Assembly (NCBI GenBank): GCA_029936425.1
Contig: JAPYSU010000007.1
Span: forward strand, 62,001 to 126,000
Length of the DNA: 64,000 nucleotides
Reading direction: 5' to 3'
Source: Litorimonas sp.
Lineage (GTDB): Bacteria; Pseudomonadota; Alphaproteobacteria; Caulobacterales; Maricaulaceae
The position numbers and the translations under genes are program-made. This document shows positions 15,967 to 23,410 of the stretch, piece after piece. Every line of letters begins with the position of its first letter. The first letter of the stretch is position 1. Below the pieces are notes generated by a model, which made no database searches, had not been told where the DNA came from, and was given only the letters and a program-made list of their open reading frames with translations.

Positions 15967-16708
15967 ATCCTTCCGCTTCGAGTTTTTTCGCAAATTCGGC
16001 ATCGCCTGTCTCGGCGATTTTACCGCCTGCCAGAACATGGACTTTGTCTGGTACAATATAGTCGAGCAAACGCTGATAATGGGTGATGACGAGCATTCCT
16101 CGATCCTTGCCTCCGAATTCCTCGGAACGGAGCCTGTTCACGCCATCGGCAACAATCCGCATCGCATCAACGTCAAGACCGGAATCCGTTTCGTCCATGA
16201 CGATAAAGCGGGGTTCCAGCATCATCATCTGGAAAATCTCCATCCGCTTTTTCTCGCCGCCGGAGAAGCCGACATTCAGCGGGCGTTTAAGCATGTCCGG
16301 ATCCATCTTAAGCTCTTTGGCCAGGGCTTTGGCTTTCTTGAGGAATTCAGGCGCTTTCATTTCCTCTTCGCCGCGCGCTTTGCGCTGGGCGTTTAGAGCG
16401 GTTTTCAAAAACGTCATGGTCGGTACGCCCGGGATTTCCAGTGGATACTGGAAAGATAAGAAGAGGCCTTTCGCGGCGCGCTCTTCCGGCTCCCTCTCGA
16501 GCAGGTCATCGCCTTCAAATTCGATAGAGCCATCCGATGCAGCATATCCTTCACGCCCCGTCAGGACATAGGACAAAGTCGATTTCCCGGCGCCGTTAGG
16601 CCCCATGATCGCATGAACCTCTCCCGCCGGAATTTCCAACGACAGATCCTTTAAAATTGTTTTCTGACCGTCATCAACAGTCGCGGATAAATTATTGATT
16701 TTTAACAT
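15947..16708 (-). CDS. sufC: Fe-S scaffold ATPase SufC
   Basis: A 253-residue ABC-type ATPase from ATG 16708, chosen for the AAAGAGAAG ribosome site; an upstream ATG at 16747 adds 13 unconserved residues. Walker A is GPNGAGKST, the signature is FSGGEKKR and Walker B ends FIVMDETDSGLD. The protein is cytoplasmic and powers conformational change of SufBC2D. It overlaps sufD by 20 bases. Unlike in minimal suf operons, sufC here is separated from sufB by four other genes. Confidence 0.96.
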   Translation of the reverse strand: MLKINNLSATVDDGQKTILKDLSLEIPAGEVHAIMGPNGAGKSTLSYVLTGREGYAASDGSIEFEGDDLLEREPEERAAKGLFLSFQYPLEIPGVPTMTFLKTALNAQRKARGEEEMKAPEFLKKAKALAKELKMDPDMLKRPLNVGFSGGEKKRMEIFQMMMLEPRFIVMDETDSGLDVDAMRIVADGVNRLRSEEFGGKDRGMLVITHYQRLLDYIVPDKVHVLAGGKIAETGDAEFAKKLEAEGYDAYAA

Positions 16709-16779
16709 TACTTCTCTTTCAAATTTTTTATTCGAGTCATTTGCCATGCAAAAAGGCTTAAGAGGTCGATTTACTCATT

Positions 16780-17151
16780 TCACACCCACTCCCCGATAGG
16801 CGCGTCGTAAATCGCGTCAACGGTGGCCGTCCCGCTATTCTTCACACCTGTTGGTTCAATTAGGAAAATCTGGCATTCTTGTTCAGCTCGGGGCCGATGT
16901 TCGACGCCTTTGGGAATGACATAGGCTTCGCCTTCTTCCAACCGCACAACAGAGCCGTCGCGAAAATCTAGTTCAAGCGAGCCGCGCCAGACGAAGAACA
17001 TTTCGTCCTCTGCCTCATGCGCATGCCAAGGATATTCACCCTGGATTTTCGCGAGTTTGAAGTCCTGTCCATTGAGCTGCGCAACGATTTTCGGTCGCCA
17101 TTGCTCTGAGAACATCGAGAATTTCTCGTTTATGTTGATCTTTTCGTTCAT
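16780..17151 (-). CDS. Cupin domain protein
   Basis: A 123-residue single-domain cupin. The metal-binding motif is present: HAHEAEDEMFFVWRG (about residues 43-57) with the first His pair and Glu, and a later H88 (PKGVEHRP). Small cupins of this type range from isomerases to sensors and no substrate can be inferred. It lies between ridA and sufC on the same strand, with 71 bases before sufC, and follows a palindromic repeat element that separates it from ridA. Confidence 0.85.
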   Translation of the reverse strand: MNEKININEKFSMFSEQWRPKIVAQLNGQDFKLAKIQGEYPWHAHEAEDEMFFVWRGSLELDFRDGSVVRLEEGEAYVIPKGVEHRPRAEQECQIFLIEPTGVKNSGTATVDAIYDAPIGEWV

Positions 17152-17161
17152 TCGATTCCTA

Positions 17162-17289
17162 AAACTCTGTCATTCCGGGGCTCCAAGGGAGAACCCGGAA
17201 GGTCGAGAGGTTGCGAGCCACTTCTGCATATAGCCCCAAACTCTCGACCTTCCGCATCTGCGCTTCGCTCCGTGCGGAATGACAGGTTT
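17162..17289. repeat. Nested palindromic intergenic repeat element
   Basis: Outer arms CTGTCATTCCG (17167-17177) and CGGAATGACAG (17275-17285) are perfectly complementary. Inner arms CGGAAGGTCGAGAG (17196-17209) and CTCTCGACCTTCCG (17241-17254) pair perfectly over 14 bp. The flanking AAAC/GTTT extends the outer symmetry. The structure and the GTCATTCC ends resemble dispersed non-coding REP/MITE-like repeats. It occupies almost all of the 145-base gap between ridA and the cupin gene, inside an otherwise tightly packed operon. No coding content is seen. Confidence 0.75.
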
Positions 17290-17296
17290 AAATTTA

Positions 17297-17695
17297 TCAC
17301 GCGCCCTTAAAACACGTCACTTCGATTTCAATTTTCATTTTCTCATCGACCATTTCCGCAATCACCATGGTGGCCGCCGGCAAAATAGCGCCGAAGTGCT
17401 TGCGTAAGACGGGGAGCACGTCTTCGACATATTTACGGTCAGAGACGGTGTATTGCACCCGGATCGTATGGCCGAGTTCAAACCCGGCCGCATTCAGCGC
17501 CGCCATGATATTCGTGAAAGTGTTCTGCGCCTGCTGCGCCGCGCTTTCCGGCAGTTCGCCGGAATTATAATCATATCCGACTGTCCCGGAGACAAAGCAC
17601 CAATCACCCTGCACCACGGCGCGGGACATGGCATAGGTCTTCTCTCCTTCAGAGAGCTGGATGAATTTTCGTTTTGCGTCAGGCTTTTTCGCCAT
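17297..17695 (-). CDS. Rid family protein (RidA-like, lacking the key Arg)
   Basis: A 132-residue YjgF/YER057c/UK114 fold protein (VSGTVGYDYNSG, then AQQAQNTFTNIMAAL and KIEIEVTCFKG). Canonical RidA deaminates reactive enamine/imine intermediates with an Arg in the motif PARxxVxV. Here the corresponding segment reads LPAATMVIAEM, so that Arg is absent and RidA activity is doubtful. This places it in one of the non-RidA Rid subfamilies. It follows the secreted paralogue pair with a 14-base gap on the suf strand. Confidence 0.85.
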   Translation of the reverse strand: MAKKPDAKRKFIQLSEGEKTYAMSRAVVQGDWCFVSGTVGYDYNSGELPESAAQQAQNTFTNIMAALNAAGFELGHTIRVQYTVSDRKYVEDVLPVLRKHFGAILPAATMVIAEMVDEKMKIEIEVTCFKGA

Positions 17696-17709
17696 GGCTT
17701 ATTCCTTCA

Positions 17710-18216
17710 TTATGGACAGGCTTCTACCTGCCACTCTGTTGTATTTTCACCGCGCCAGCATTTGATGCGGGATCCATAGGCTGCCAGTTTTTGCTCGCCC
17801 CTCGGCCCGGACAGGATAAGATAAATCTCTTCGCCTTTAATCGCCTCATCGGCAAAGCCTTCTGCCGTGAAAATCAGCACGGAACCATCCTCACGGTCAA
17901 AACTAAGCTGCGACGTTTTCAATATTGTATCGGCTGCTCCCGGCGCAAAATAGAGCCGAACATTTTCAATCGCTTCAACGCGGGATTGACCGATTTCAAG
18001 GCCCGTATATTTAGCGAGCTTCCCACTGAAATTGGAAAAATCTATATCTTCCAAATCCCGCTTTTCCGGAAGCAGAGGCTTGTCCGGCGCAGGCGGATCG
18101 GACGGCTCTGTAACCGCCGCCGTTTGCGCATTGACGATTGCCTCAGGCGCGCTGGGCGTATCCGGAGAGCAAGCGGCCATTAAAACCGCGGAAGCTATGC
18201 AAAGAAAAAGGCGCAT
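17710..18216 (-). CDS. Lipoprotein, secreted paralogue 2 in the suf operon
   Basis: 168 residues from ATG 18216, which shares one base with the stop of the preceding gene (TAATG). A lipobox (SAVLMAAC) predicts a lipid-anchored protein, and a Pro/acidic linker follows. The C-terminal domain (about 70-168) aligns along its length with the product of the gene just upstream: YTGLEIGQSRVEAIENV at its start and RIKCWRG...WQVEACP at its end, with two conserved cysteines. The start of the domain is faintly BamE/SmpA-like. Not recognised as a known family. Confidence 0.75.
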   Translation of the reverse strand: MRLFLCIASAVLMAACSPDTPSAPEAIVNAQTAAVTEPSDPPAPDKPLLPEKRDLEDIDFSNFSGKLAKYTGLEIGQSRVEAIENVRLYFAPGAADTILKTSQLSFDREDGSVLIFTAEGFADEAIKGEEIYLILSGPRGEQKLAAYGSRIKCWRGENTTEWQVEACP

Positions 18217-18758
18217 TAGGGACAAGCCTGTGTTTGCCAGTTTCCAGCGTTAGAGCCTCGGCGGCATTGAACGCGAACATTATATTCCGACAGAACGAAA
18301 TTATCACGCTCGCCCGGACGGAACATGGCTGTGATTTCCTGCGCCTTTATAGAGTCGTCCATCAGATTATCCGCCGTGGCGATTAAGCTGTAACCATTCT
18401 CGGTTTGCGGGGTCAGGCGCATATCAAAGCTCTGATTTCCTTCACTGGTCTCCGGCGTAAAGCGCTCTTCCAAGAGGTTTTCCACTTCAGCGGAAGACAT
18501 GCCGAGTTCCATCCCCGGAACGGTCACTCTTTGCGCGGAAATGATTTCGTCTGGCTCCGTCGGTTCAGCCGTTTTGTCCGGCGGCGTCAGATCGCCTGGC
18601 CTTGGATCAATAGGCGCGTCAACCGGAGTTTCAACCTCCGGGTTCGTCGCAGAGCCGATGCTCCTGCCGATATAAATGGCCGCAGCGAGCAGAACGACTG
18701 CCCCGACAAGTATTAAGAGCCACATCAGACCCTGCTTGTTTTTTTCCTCATCTGTCAT
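18216..18758 (-). CDS. Membrane-anchored secreted paralogue 1 in the suf operon
   Basis: A 180-residue protein whose ATG shares a base with the sufB stop (TAATG). A single N-terminal membrane helix (about 11-33) anchors it, and a Pro/Thr/Glu linker leads to a domain from about residue 75. That domain begins GMELGMSSAEVENLLEERF, a BamE-like pattern, and ends RVQCRRG...WQTQACP. It is clearly related to the next gene in the operon, with both C-terminal cysteines conserved. The domain is predicted to be outside the cytoplasm, which is odd for a gene inside an Fe-S assembly operon. Confidence 0.75.
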   Translation of the reverse strand: MTDEEKNKQGLMWLLILVGAVVLLAAAIYIGRSIGSATNPEVETPVDAPIDPRPGDLTPPDKTAEPTEPDEIISAQRVTVPGMELGMSSAEVENLLEERFTPETSEGNQSFDMRLTPQTENGYSLIATADNLMDDSIKAQEITAMFRPGERDNFVLSEYNVRVQCRRGSNAGNWQTQACP

Positions 18759-20254
18759 TATCCCACGCTTCCTTCCAAACTAATGGCGACTAGCTTTTGA
18801 GCCTCGACGGCAAACTCCATGGGAAGTTCCTGTAGGACGTCACGACAGAACCCATTGACCAAAAGCGCAACAGATTCCTCTTCGGACAGGCCGCGCTGAC
18901 GGCAATAAAAGAGTTGATCATCCGAGAGCTTAGACGTCGTCGCCTCATGCTCAAATTGCGCACTCGGTGTATTGCTTTCCACATAAGGCACAGTGTGCGC
19001 CCCGCATTGATCGCCAATCAGCAGGGAGTCACATTGCGTGAAGTTCCGGGCATTCGTGGCTTTCTTATGAGCGCTAACGAGACCTCTATAGGTCGAGTTG
19101 GATTTCCCGGCGCTAATGCCTTTGGAAATCACCCGGGACTTGGTGTTCTTGCCTAAATGGATCATCTTTGTGCCGGTATCCGCCTGTTGATAGCCATTGG
19201 TAATCGCGATGGAGTAAAACTCGCCCTGAGAATTATCGCCGCGAAGGATGCAGCTTGGGTATTTCCAGGTCACGGCAGAGCCGGTTTCAACCTGTGTCCA
19301 GGACACTTTGGAATTATCGCCCCGGCAGTCGGCCCGTTTGGTCACAAAGTTATAGACCCCGCCTTTACCTTCACTGTCGCCCGGCCACCAGTTCTGGACC
19401 GTGGAATATTTCACTTCAGCGTCTTCATGCACGACAATCTCGACAATCGCCGCGTGAAGCTGGTTTTCGTCCCGCATTGGGGCTGTGCAGCCCTCGAGAT
19501 AGGACACATAAGAGCCTTTATCCGCAATAATAAGCGTCCGTTCGAACTGGCCTGTGCCTTGAGCATTCATCCGGAAATAAGTTGAGAGCTCCATAGGGCA
19601 TCTCACCCCTGGCGGAATATAAACAAAAGATCCGTCGGAAAAGACGGCATTGTTGAGCGTGGCGAAGTAGTTATCTGTAATCGGTACAACCGATCCCATA
19701 TATTTTCTGACAAGCTCTGGATGGTTTTTAACGGCTTCAGAGAAGGAACAGAAAATCACACCATCTTTGGCGAGCTCTTCCTTAAAAGTCGTCACTACTG
19801 AAACAGAGTCAAAAACGGCGTCCACGGCCACTTTCGGTGCGCCTTCTACACCAGCCAGAACTTCCTGTTCGCGCAAGGAAATGCCCAGTTTGTCATAGAC
19901 CGCCAGAATCTCAGGATCGACTTCGTCGAGCGATTTCGGCCCCTCTTTCTTTGTCGGGGATGCGTAATAATAAGCATCCTGATAATCGATCTTGGGGTAT
20001 TTGATCATCGCCCAGTCCGGCTCTTCCAGCGTCAGCCAACGGCGATAAGCTTCGAGTCGCCATTCCAGCAGCCATTCCGGCTCTTCCTTTTTGGCAGAGA
20101 TGAACCGAACAATATCTTCGTCCAGCCCCTTGGGCGCGAAGTCCTGCTCGATATCGGAATCAAATCCGTATTTATATTTATCGGCTTCCAGAGAGCGGAC
20201 ACCTTCAACGGTGGACTGCTCAATGGACTCTTTGACTTTTACTTGTTCACTCAT
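18758..20254 (-). CDS. sufB: Fe-S scaffold subunit SufB
   Basis: 498 residues from ATG 20254, which overlaps the desulfurase stop (ATGA); the frame extends further upstream, but only within that gene. Conserved SufB features include DWAMIKYPKIDYQDAYYYA (about 79-97), the core QFEHEATTSKLSDDQLFYCRQRG with the conserved Glu/Cys region, and a C-terminal EFAVEAQKLVAI. It is the cluster-building subunit of SufBC2D in the cytoplasm. It is followed with no gap by the secreted paralogue pair rather than by sufC. Confidence 0.96.
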   Translation of the reverse strand: MSEQVKVKESIEQSTVEGVRSLEADKYKYGFDSDIEQDFAPKGLDEDIVRFISAKKEEPEWLLEWRLEAYRRWLTLEEPDWAMIKYPKIDYQDAYYYASPTKKEGPKSLDEVDPEILAVYDKLGISLREQEVLAGVEGAPKVAVDAVFDSVSVVTTFKEELAKDGVIFCSFSEAVKNHPELVRKYMGSVVPITDNYFATLNNAVFSDGSFVYIPPGVRCPMELSTYFRMNAQGTGQFERTLIIADKGSYVSYLEGCTAPMRDENQLHAAIVEIVVHEDAEVKYSTVQNWWPGDSEGKGGVYNFVTKRADCRGDNSKVSWTQVETGSAVTWKYPSCILRGDNSQGEFYSIAITNGYQQADTGTKMIHLGKNTKSRVISKGISAGKSNSTYRGLVSAHKKATNARNFTQCDSLLIGDQCGAHTVPYVESNTPSAQFEHEATTSKLSDDQLFYCRQRGLSEEESVALLVNGFCRDVLQELPMEFAVEAQKLVAISLEGSVG

Positions 20255-21459
20255 GTTGCACCTATCTTGGTTGCATCTGTCTTTGGTCTGCTTTTTTCCA
20301 CCTCGATATCCGCAATGCCGCGCGGCGAAGGCGTGAATGGAAGCGGCTTTCGGCGTATCTTGCTCCACGCCAGGAGGAAGTCTTCGACTTCGTTTAATAT
20401 AGCATTATCGCCGAAACTCACGCGGATCGCGCCTTTCGGGGCTTCGTCGAGCCGTCCCATGGCTTTGATAGAGCGGCTTTCCCCGACCTTGCCAGAAGAA
20501 CACGCCGTTCCGGTCGAAACGGAAATGCCTTCGAGATCGAGCGCCATCATCAAGGTCATGGAGCTCGCATCCGGGATCGCAAAAAAGCTCGTATTCGGAA
20601 GGCGGTCTGCGCCTTCGCCGAAAATCACTAATTCCGGCTCCATTTTTTTAAGTTCGGCTTCTAAAATAGCGCGTAGTTCACGCGTATGTTCCAGATTGAT
20701 ACCCATTGAGCAGGCCGCGCCAAATCCGGCAATGCCTCCTACATTGTGGGTGCCAGAGCGGCGGCGACGTTCCTGCCCTCCGCCTGATAAGAGCGGCGTG
20801 AAAGGTGCGTCCGGAGCGACATATAACGCCCCCACGCCCTTTGGCCCACCAATCTTGTGGGCAGATACAGCAAGGTAATCCGGCATAAAGGTCATAGAAA
20901 TCTTGCCTAGTGCCTGAACGGCGTCGACCAAGATCAGGCCGCTAGCGTTACGAACAAGTTCGGTCGCTGTCTCGACATCCTGAATGACGCCTGTTTCAGA
21001 ATTCGCGGCGACAATCGAAACAAAAGGACGTCCGAGACTTTTGTCCCAACTGTCCAGTTTCTTCGCCAGCCAGTTTATATCTGTGCGGCCTTCTCGGTCC
21101 GCCGGGATGAGCTCGAAAGAAACGCCATAATTCTCAGCTGCCAATATCGTCGCCGGATGATCCATGGAAGATATTAGGAGGTGTTTGCACCCTGCCTGAA
21201 TTGCGGACCAAATGGCTGTGTTGTCAGCCTCAGTTCCGCTCCCTGTAAACATCACGTCTTGAGCGCAGACTCCCATCGCCAGACCCACGGCCTCGCGAGC
21301 TTTGGACACAATTCCGTTGGCGGCGCGGCCATCGACATGTTGCGCCGTTGGATTTCCGTCCACGGCCATAGCCTTGGTCACAGCCTCTATCACTTCCGGC
21401 CACGTAAAGGTCGTAGCATTATGGTCGAGGTAAGTTCTGCTTTGTGAGAGACTACTCAT
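20251..21459 (-). CDS. Class I (IscS/NifS-like) cysteine desulfurase
   Basis: A 402-residue PLP enzyme: YLDHNATT near the N-terminus, SAHKIGGPKGVGALYV with the PLP lysine (about 207), and GTACSSGKVGESRSI with the loop cysteine (about 322). The long cysteine loop marks class I, so this operon encodes two desulfurases of different classes; that is common in alphaproteobacterial suf clusters. It overlaps the regulator gene and sufB by four bases at each side. Confidence 0.92.
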   Translation of the reverse strand: MSSLSQSRTYLDHNATTFTWPEVIEAVTKAMAVDGNPTAQHVDGRAANGIVSKAREAVGLAMGVCAQDVMFTGSGTEADNTAIWSAIQAGCKHLLISSMDHPATILAAENYGVSFELIPADREGRTDINWLAKKLDSWDKSLGRPFVSIVAANSETGVIQDVETATELVRNASGLILVDAVQALGKISMTFMPDYLAVSAHKIGGPKGVGALYVAPDAPFTPLLSGGGQERRRRSGTHNVGGIAGFGAACSMGINLEHTRELRAILEAELKKMEPELVIFGEGADRLPNTSFFAIPDASSMTLMMALDLEGISVSTGTACSSGKVGESRSIKAMGRLDEAPKGAIRVSFGDNAILNEVEDFLLAWSKIRRKPLPFTPSPRGIADIEVEKSRPKTDATKIGAT

Positions 21460-21911
21460 TCCGCCGCCTCCAATTCCTGCGTCCGAACAGCCAAGACGGG
21501 CAAACGCCCCTCAACGACGTCCTGAACAGTCACAGAAGCCAGAAATTGCTCAATATGGCTTTCCAAGGCGCCCCAAAGATTGTGGGTCAGACAACGGCTT
21601 GTCCGGCCGGTGCATCCGAGGCGATCATCCGGTGTGCAGCCATGGGCTTTGATATCCTCATTCACGGCATGAATAATGCGGTCAAGCGTCAGGGTTTGAG
21701 CCGGAACATTGAGGATGTAGCCGCCTTTTGCCCCGCGCACGGATTTTACCAATTCAGCTTTGCGAAGTTTGTTAAACAACTGCTCCAGAAAGGTAATGGA
21801 AATGCCCTGACGCGTGTTAATATCAGCCAAAGACGAGCGCACACCTTCGCCTTGCGCGGCGAGGTCGGCCATCGCCATAACGGCGTATCGTCCTTTGGCA
21901 GTCAGTTTCAA
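21456..21911 (-). CDS. Rrf2 family Fe-S regulator of the suf operon (IscR/SufR-like)
   Basis: A 151-residue winged-helix regulator (KLTAKGRYAVMAMADLA; recognition region GISITFLEQLFNKLRKA; wing SVRGAKGGYIL). Three cysteines, C92, C100 and C107, with a following H110, are placed to bind an Fe-S cluster, but the spacing is CX7CX6C rather than the CX5CX5C of enterobacterial IscR. As first gene of the operon it probably senses Fe-S status and represses its own promoter. The ATG is 87 bases from the predicted -10 element. Confidence 0.9.
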   Translation of the reverse strand: MKLTAKGRYAVMAMADLAAQGEGVRSSLADINTRQGISITFLEQLFNKLRKAELVKSVRGAKGGYILNVPAQTLTLDRIIHAVNEDIKAHGCTPDDRLGCTGRTSRCLTHNLWGALESHIEQFLASVTVQDVVEGRLPVLAVRTQELEAAE

Positions 21912-21998
21912 AGCGTTTCCGGCTCCTTTATGAAGGTTTTTCTCGCAATTCGCGGCGTAGCTTGTTAAAGGGCGCGCGAACCGACAATTTACAGGCTG

Positions 21999-22027
21999 GA
22001 TGTATGTATCCTGACCTATTTAGTCAA
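21999..22027 (-). promoter_or_regulatory. suf operon promoter with overlapping dyad
   Basis: On the minus strand TTGACT (22022-22027) and TACATC (21999-22004) are separated by 17 bases. The -35 and early spacer form the imperfect palindrome TGACCTATTTAGTCA (22012-22026, TGAC/GTCA arms), which is a good candidate for the operator of the Rrf2 regulator encoded just downstream. Confidence 0.65.
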
Positions 22028-22111
22028 GATTAGAACAGGGTTCTTTCGCGCGACATATCCACCTTTTTACAGGACGTTACGCCGAAGCGACCCATATTTA
22101 TGTGAGGGTTA

Positions 22112-22789
22112 ATGCCTGAAGTCATTTTTGCCGGACCGGATGGTCGTCTCGAAGGTCGCTATCACCCCTCGGATGACCCGCAAGCCCCTTGTGCGTTGAT
22201 TCTATCGCCTCACCCGAAAGCGGGCGGTCATATGGATCACCGCATTCCCGTTGCCATGTATGAAAGCTATAAGCGCCGCGGCTTCTCCGTCCTGCGCTTT
22301 AATTTCCGCGGTATTGGGCGCTCTATGGGCGTTTACGATAATGGACAGGGCGAATTGCAGGATGCAGCTTATGCACTGGACTGGCTACAAAGCTTCAATC
22401 AGAACGCGCCTTTTTCCTGGGTGTCGGGATATTCCTTTGGCGCTTGGATCGGCATGCAGCTTTTGATGCGCCGTCCGGAAGTAGCCGGATTTATTTCCAT
22501 GTCATTGCCGACCAATACGTATGACTTTGCCTTTCTTGCCCCCTGCCCGGCGTCAGGTCTGGTGACGTATGGGTCTGAGGATTCTATCGTCCCAGCTGAT
22601 GATGTGGATCGCGTTGTCGACAAAATCCGCGTGCAAAAGGGCCACAAAATTTCCACGCATGAAATCGAAGGCGCGGATCACTTCTATACAAATCATCTGG
22701 AAATTGCGCTGGACGTGATTGAGGACTATCTCGATGAGAATCTCGACCCTCGGTATTCACCGCCCAGAGCGCCAAAGCTAATTGAATAG
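22112..22789 (+). CDS. Alpha/beta hydrolase
   Basis: A 225-residue hydrolase of the COG2945 type. The nucleophile elbow is GYSFG (about residues 108-112). The oxyanion/strand region is LSPHPKAGGHMDHR. The acid is probably D151 (GSEDSIVP), and the His is in EGADHFY (about 193). The substrate is unknown; relatives are often annotated as serine aminopeptidase-like esterases. GAGGG four bases before the ATG supports the start. It is divergent from the suf operon and followed by a strong terminator. Confidence 0.9.
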   Translation: MPEVIFAGPDGRLEGRYHPSDDPQAPCALILSPHPKAGGHMDHRIPVAMYESYKRRGFSVLRFNFRGIGRSMGVYDNGQGELQDAAYALDWLQSFNQNAPFSWVSGYSFGAWIGMQLLMRRPEVAGFISMSLPTNTYDFAFLAPCPASGLVTYGSEDSIVPADDVDRVVDKIRVQKGHKISTHEIEGADHFYTNHLEIALDVIEDYLDENLDPRYSPPRAPKLIE

Positions 22790-22808
22790 AGTTTACGGAA
22801 TAAAGAAA

Positions 22809-22837
22809 AACCCGGCCTTTCGAGCCGGGTTTTTTTA
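22809..22837 (+). terminator. Intrinsic terminator after the hydrolase gene
   Basis: AACCCGGC (22809-22816) and GCCGGGTT (22824-22831) form a perfect 8-bp stem around CTTTCGA, followed by a run of T. Confidence 0.92.
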
Positions 22838-22855
22838 TTGGCGCTCTCATCTAGA

Positions 22856-23410
22856 CTAAGGTTTATCCGGACTAGGTGATAGCTTAACCGAGACCCTGAC
22901 CGTGCCCTTTTCAGCAGAATCTTGTAATTCTAGGAGGTTCAGATCACTCCTCCTGTTATAATACTTCAGTTTATCCTCTAACATTTCTACAACAAAGCCG
23001 CCCTGTCCATCTTTCTCCACTTTCTTAGAAAAGACGAGTTGATTTCCAAGCATTTCAACAAAATGTTCTTTTTGAAACTGAAAGGGTTGTTTACACCACT
23101 CGCCAATAGTCGTCGTCAGACTAAAACGGTCCTCCATTGGCTCTGTAGAAACAACGACATCAAATTCCGCTCTTATTTTTCCGCAAGAATTTGTGATAAT
23201 TACCGTGTCAGGATGCATTTTTGGGTTCTTAGAACGGTAGTCCTTCTGAATTTCAGCGAATGTTGGTCTCCACATTTCAATTTTGGTTACCGTGCCCACA
23301 AACGCAAAGGACTTCGCGGGCCTTTCGCCTAAATGCGCGCACGCGGACAGTGACCCCAAAGTTGAAATCAGAAGGAGATATCTTAAACCCTTACGCACTG
23401 ATCTATTCAT
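22856..23410 (-). CDS. Hypothetical lipoprotein
   Basis: A 184-residue protein with a signal peptide ending in the lipobox LGSLSAC (C24). The mature part is mixed beta with many charged residues and one cysteine pair (ITNSCGKIR and IGEWCKQPF). I recognise no family. Its start overlaps the stop of the M1 peptidase gene by eight bases, so the two are cotranscribed; a role linked to that peptidase is possible but unproven. Confidence 0.7.
   Translation of the reverse strand: MNRSVRKGLRYLLLISTLGSLSACAHLGERPAKSFAFVGTVTKIEMWRPTFAEIQKDYRSKNPKMHPDTVIITNSCGKIRAEFDVVVSTEPMEDRFSLTTTIGEWCKQPFQFQKEHFVEMLGNQLVFSKKVEKDGQGGFVVEMLEDKLKYYNRRSDLNLLELQDSAEKGTVRVSVKLSPSPDKP

Noticed and set aside
22032..22044. 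AGAAC-AGG-GTTCT palindrome beside the hydrolase gene
   Set aside because: It looks like an SOS-type site at first, but alphaproteobacterial LexA boxes are direct GTTC-N7-GTTC repeats; this is an inverted repeat with a three-base centre.
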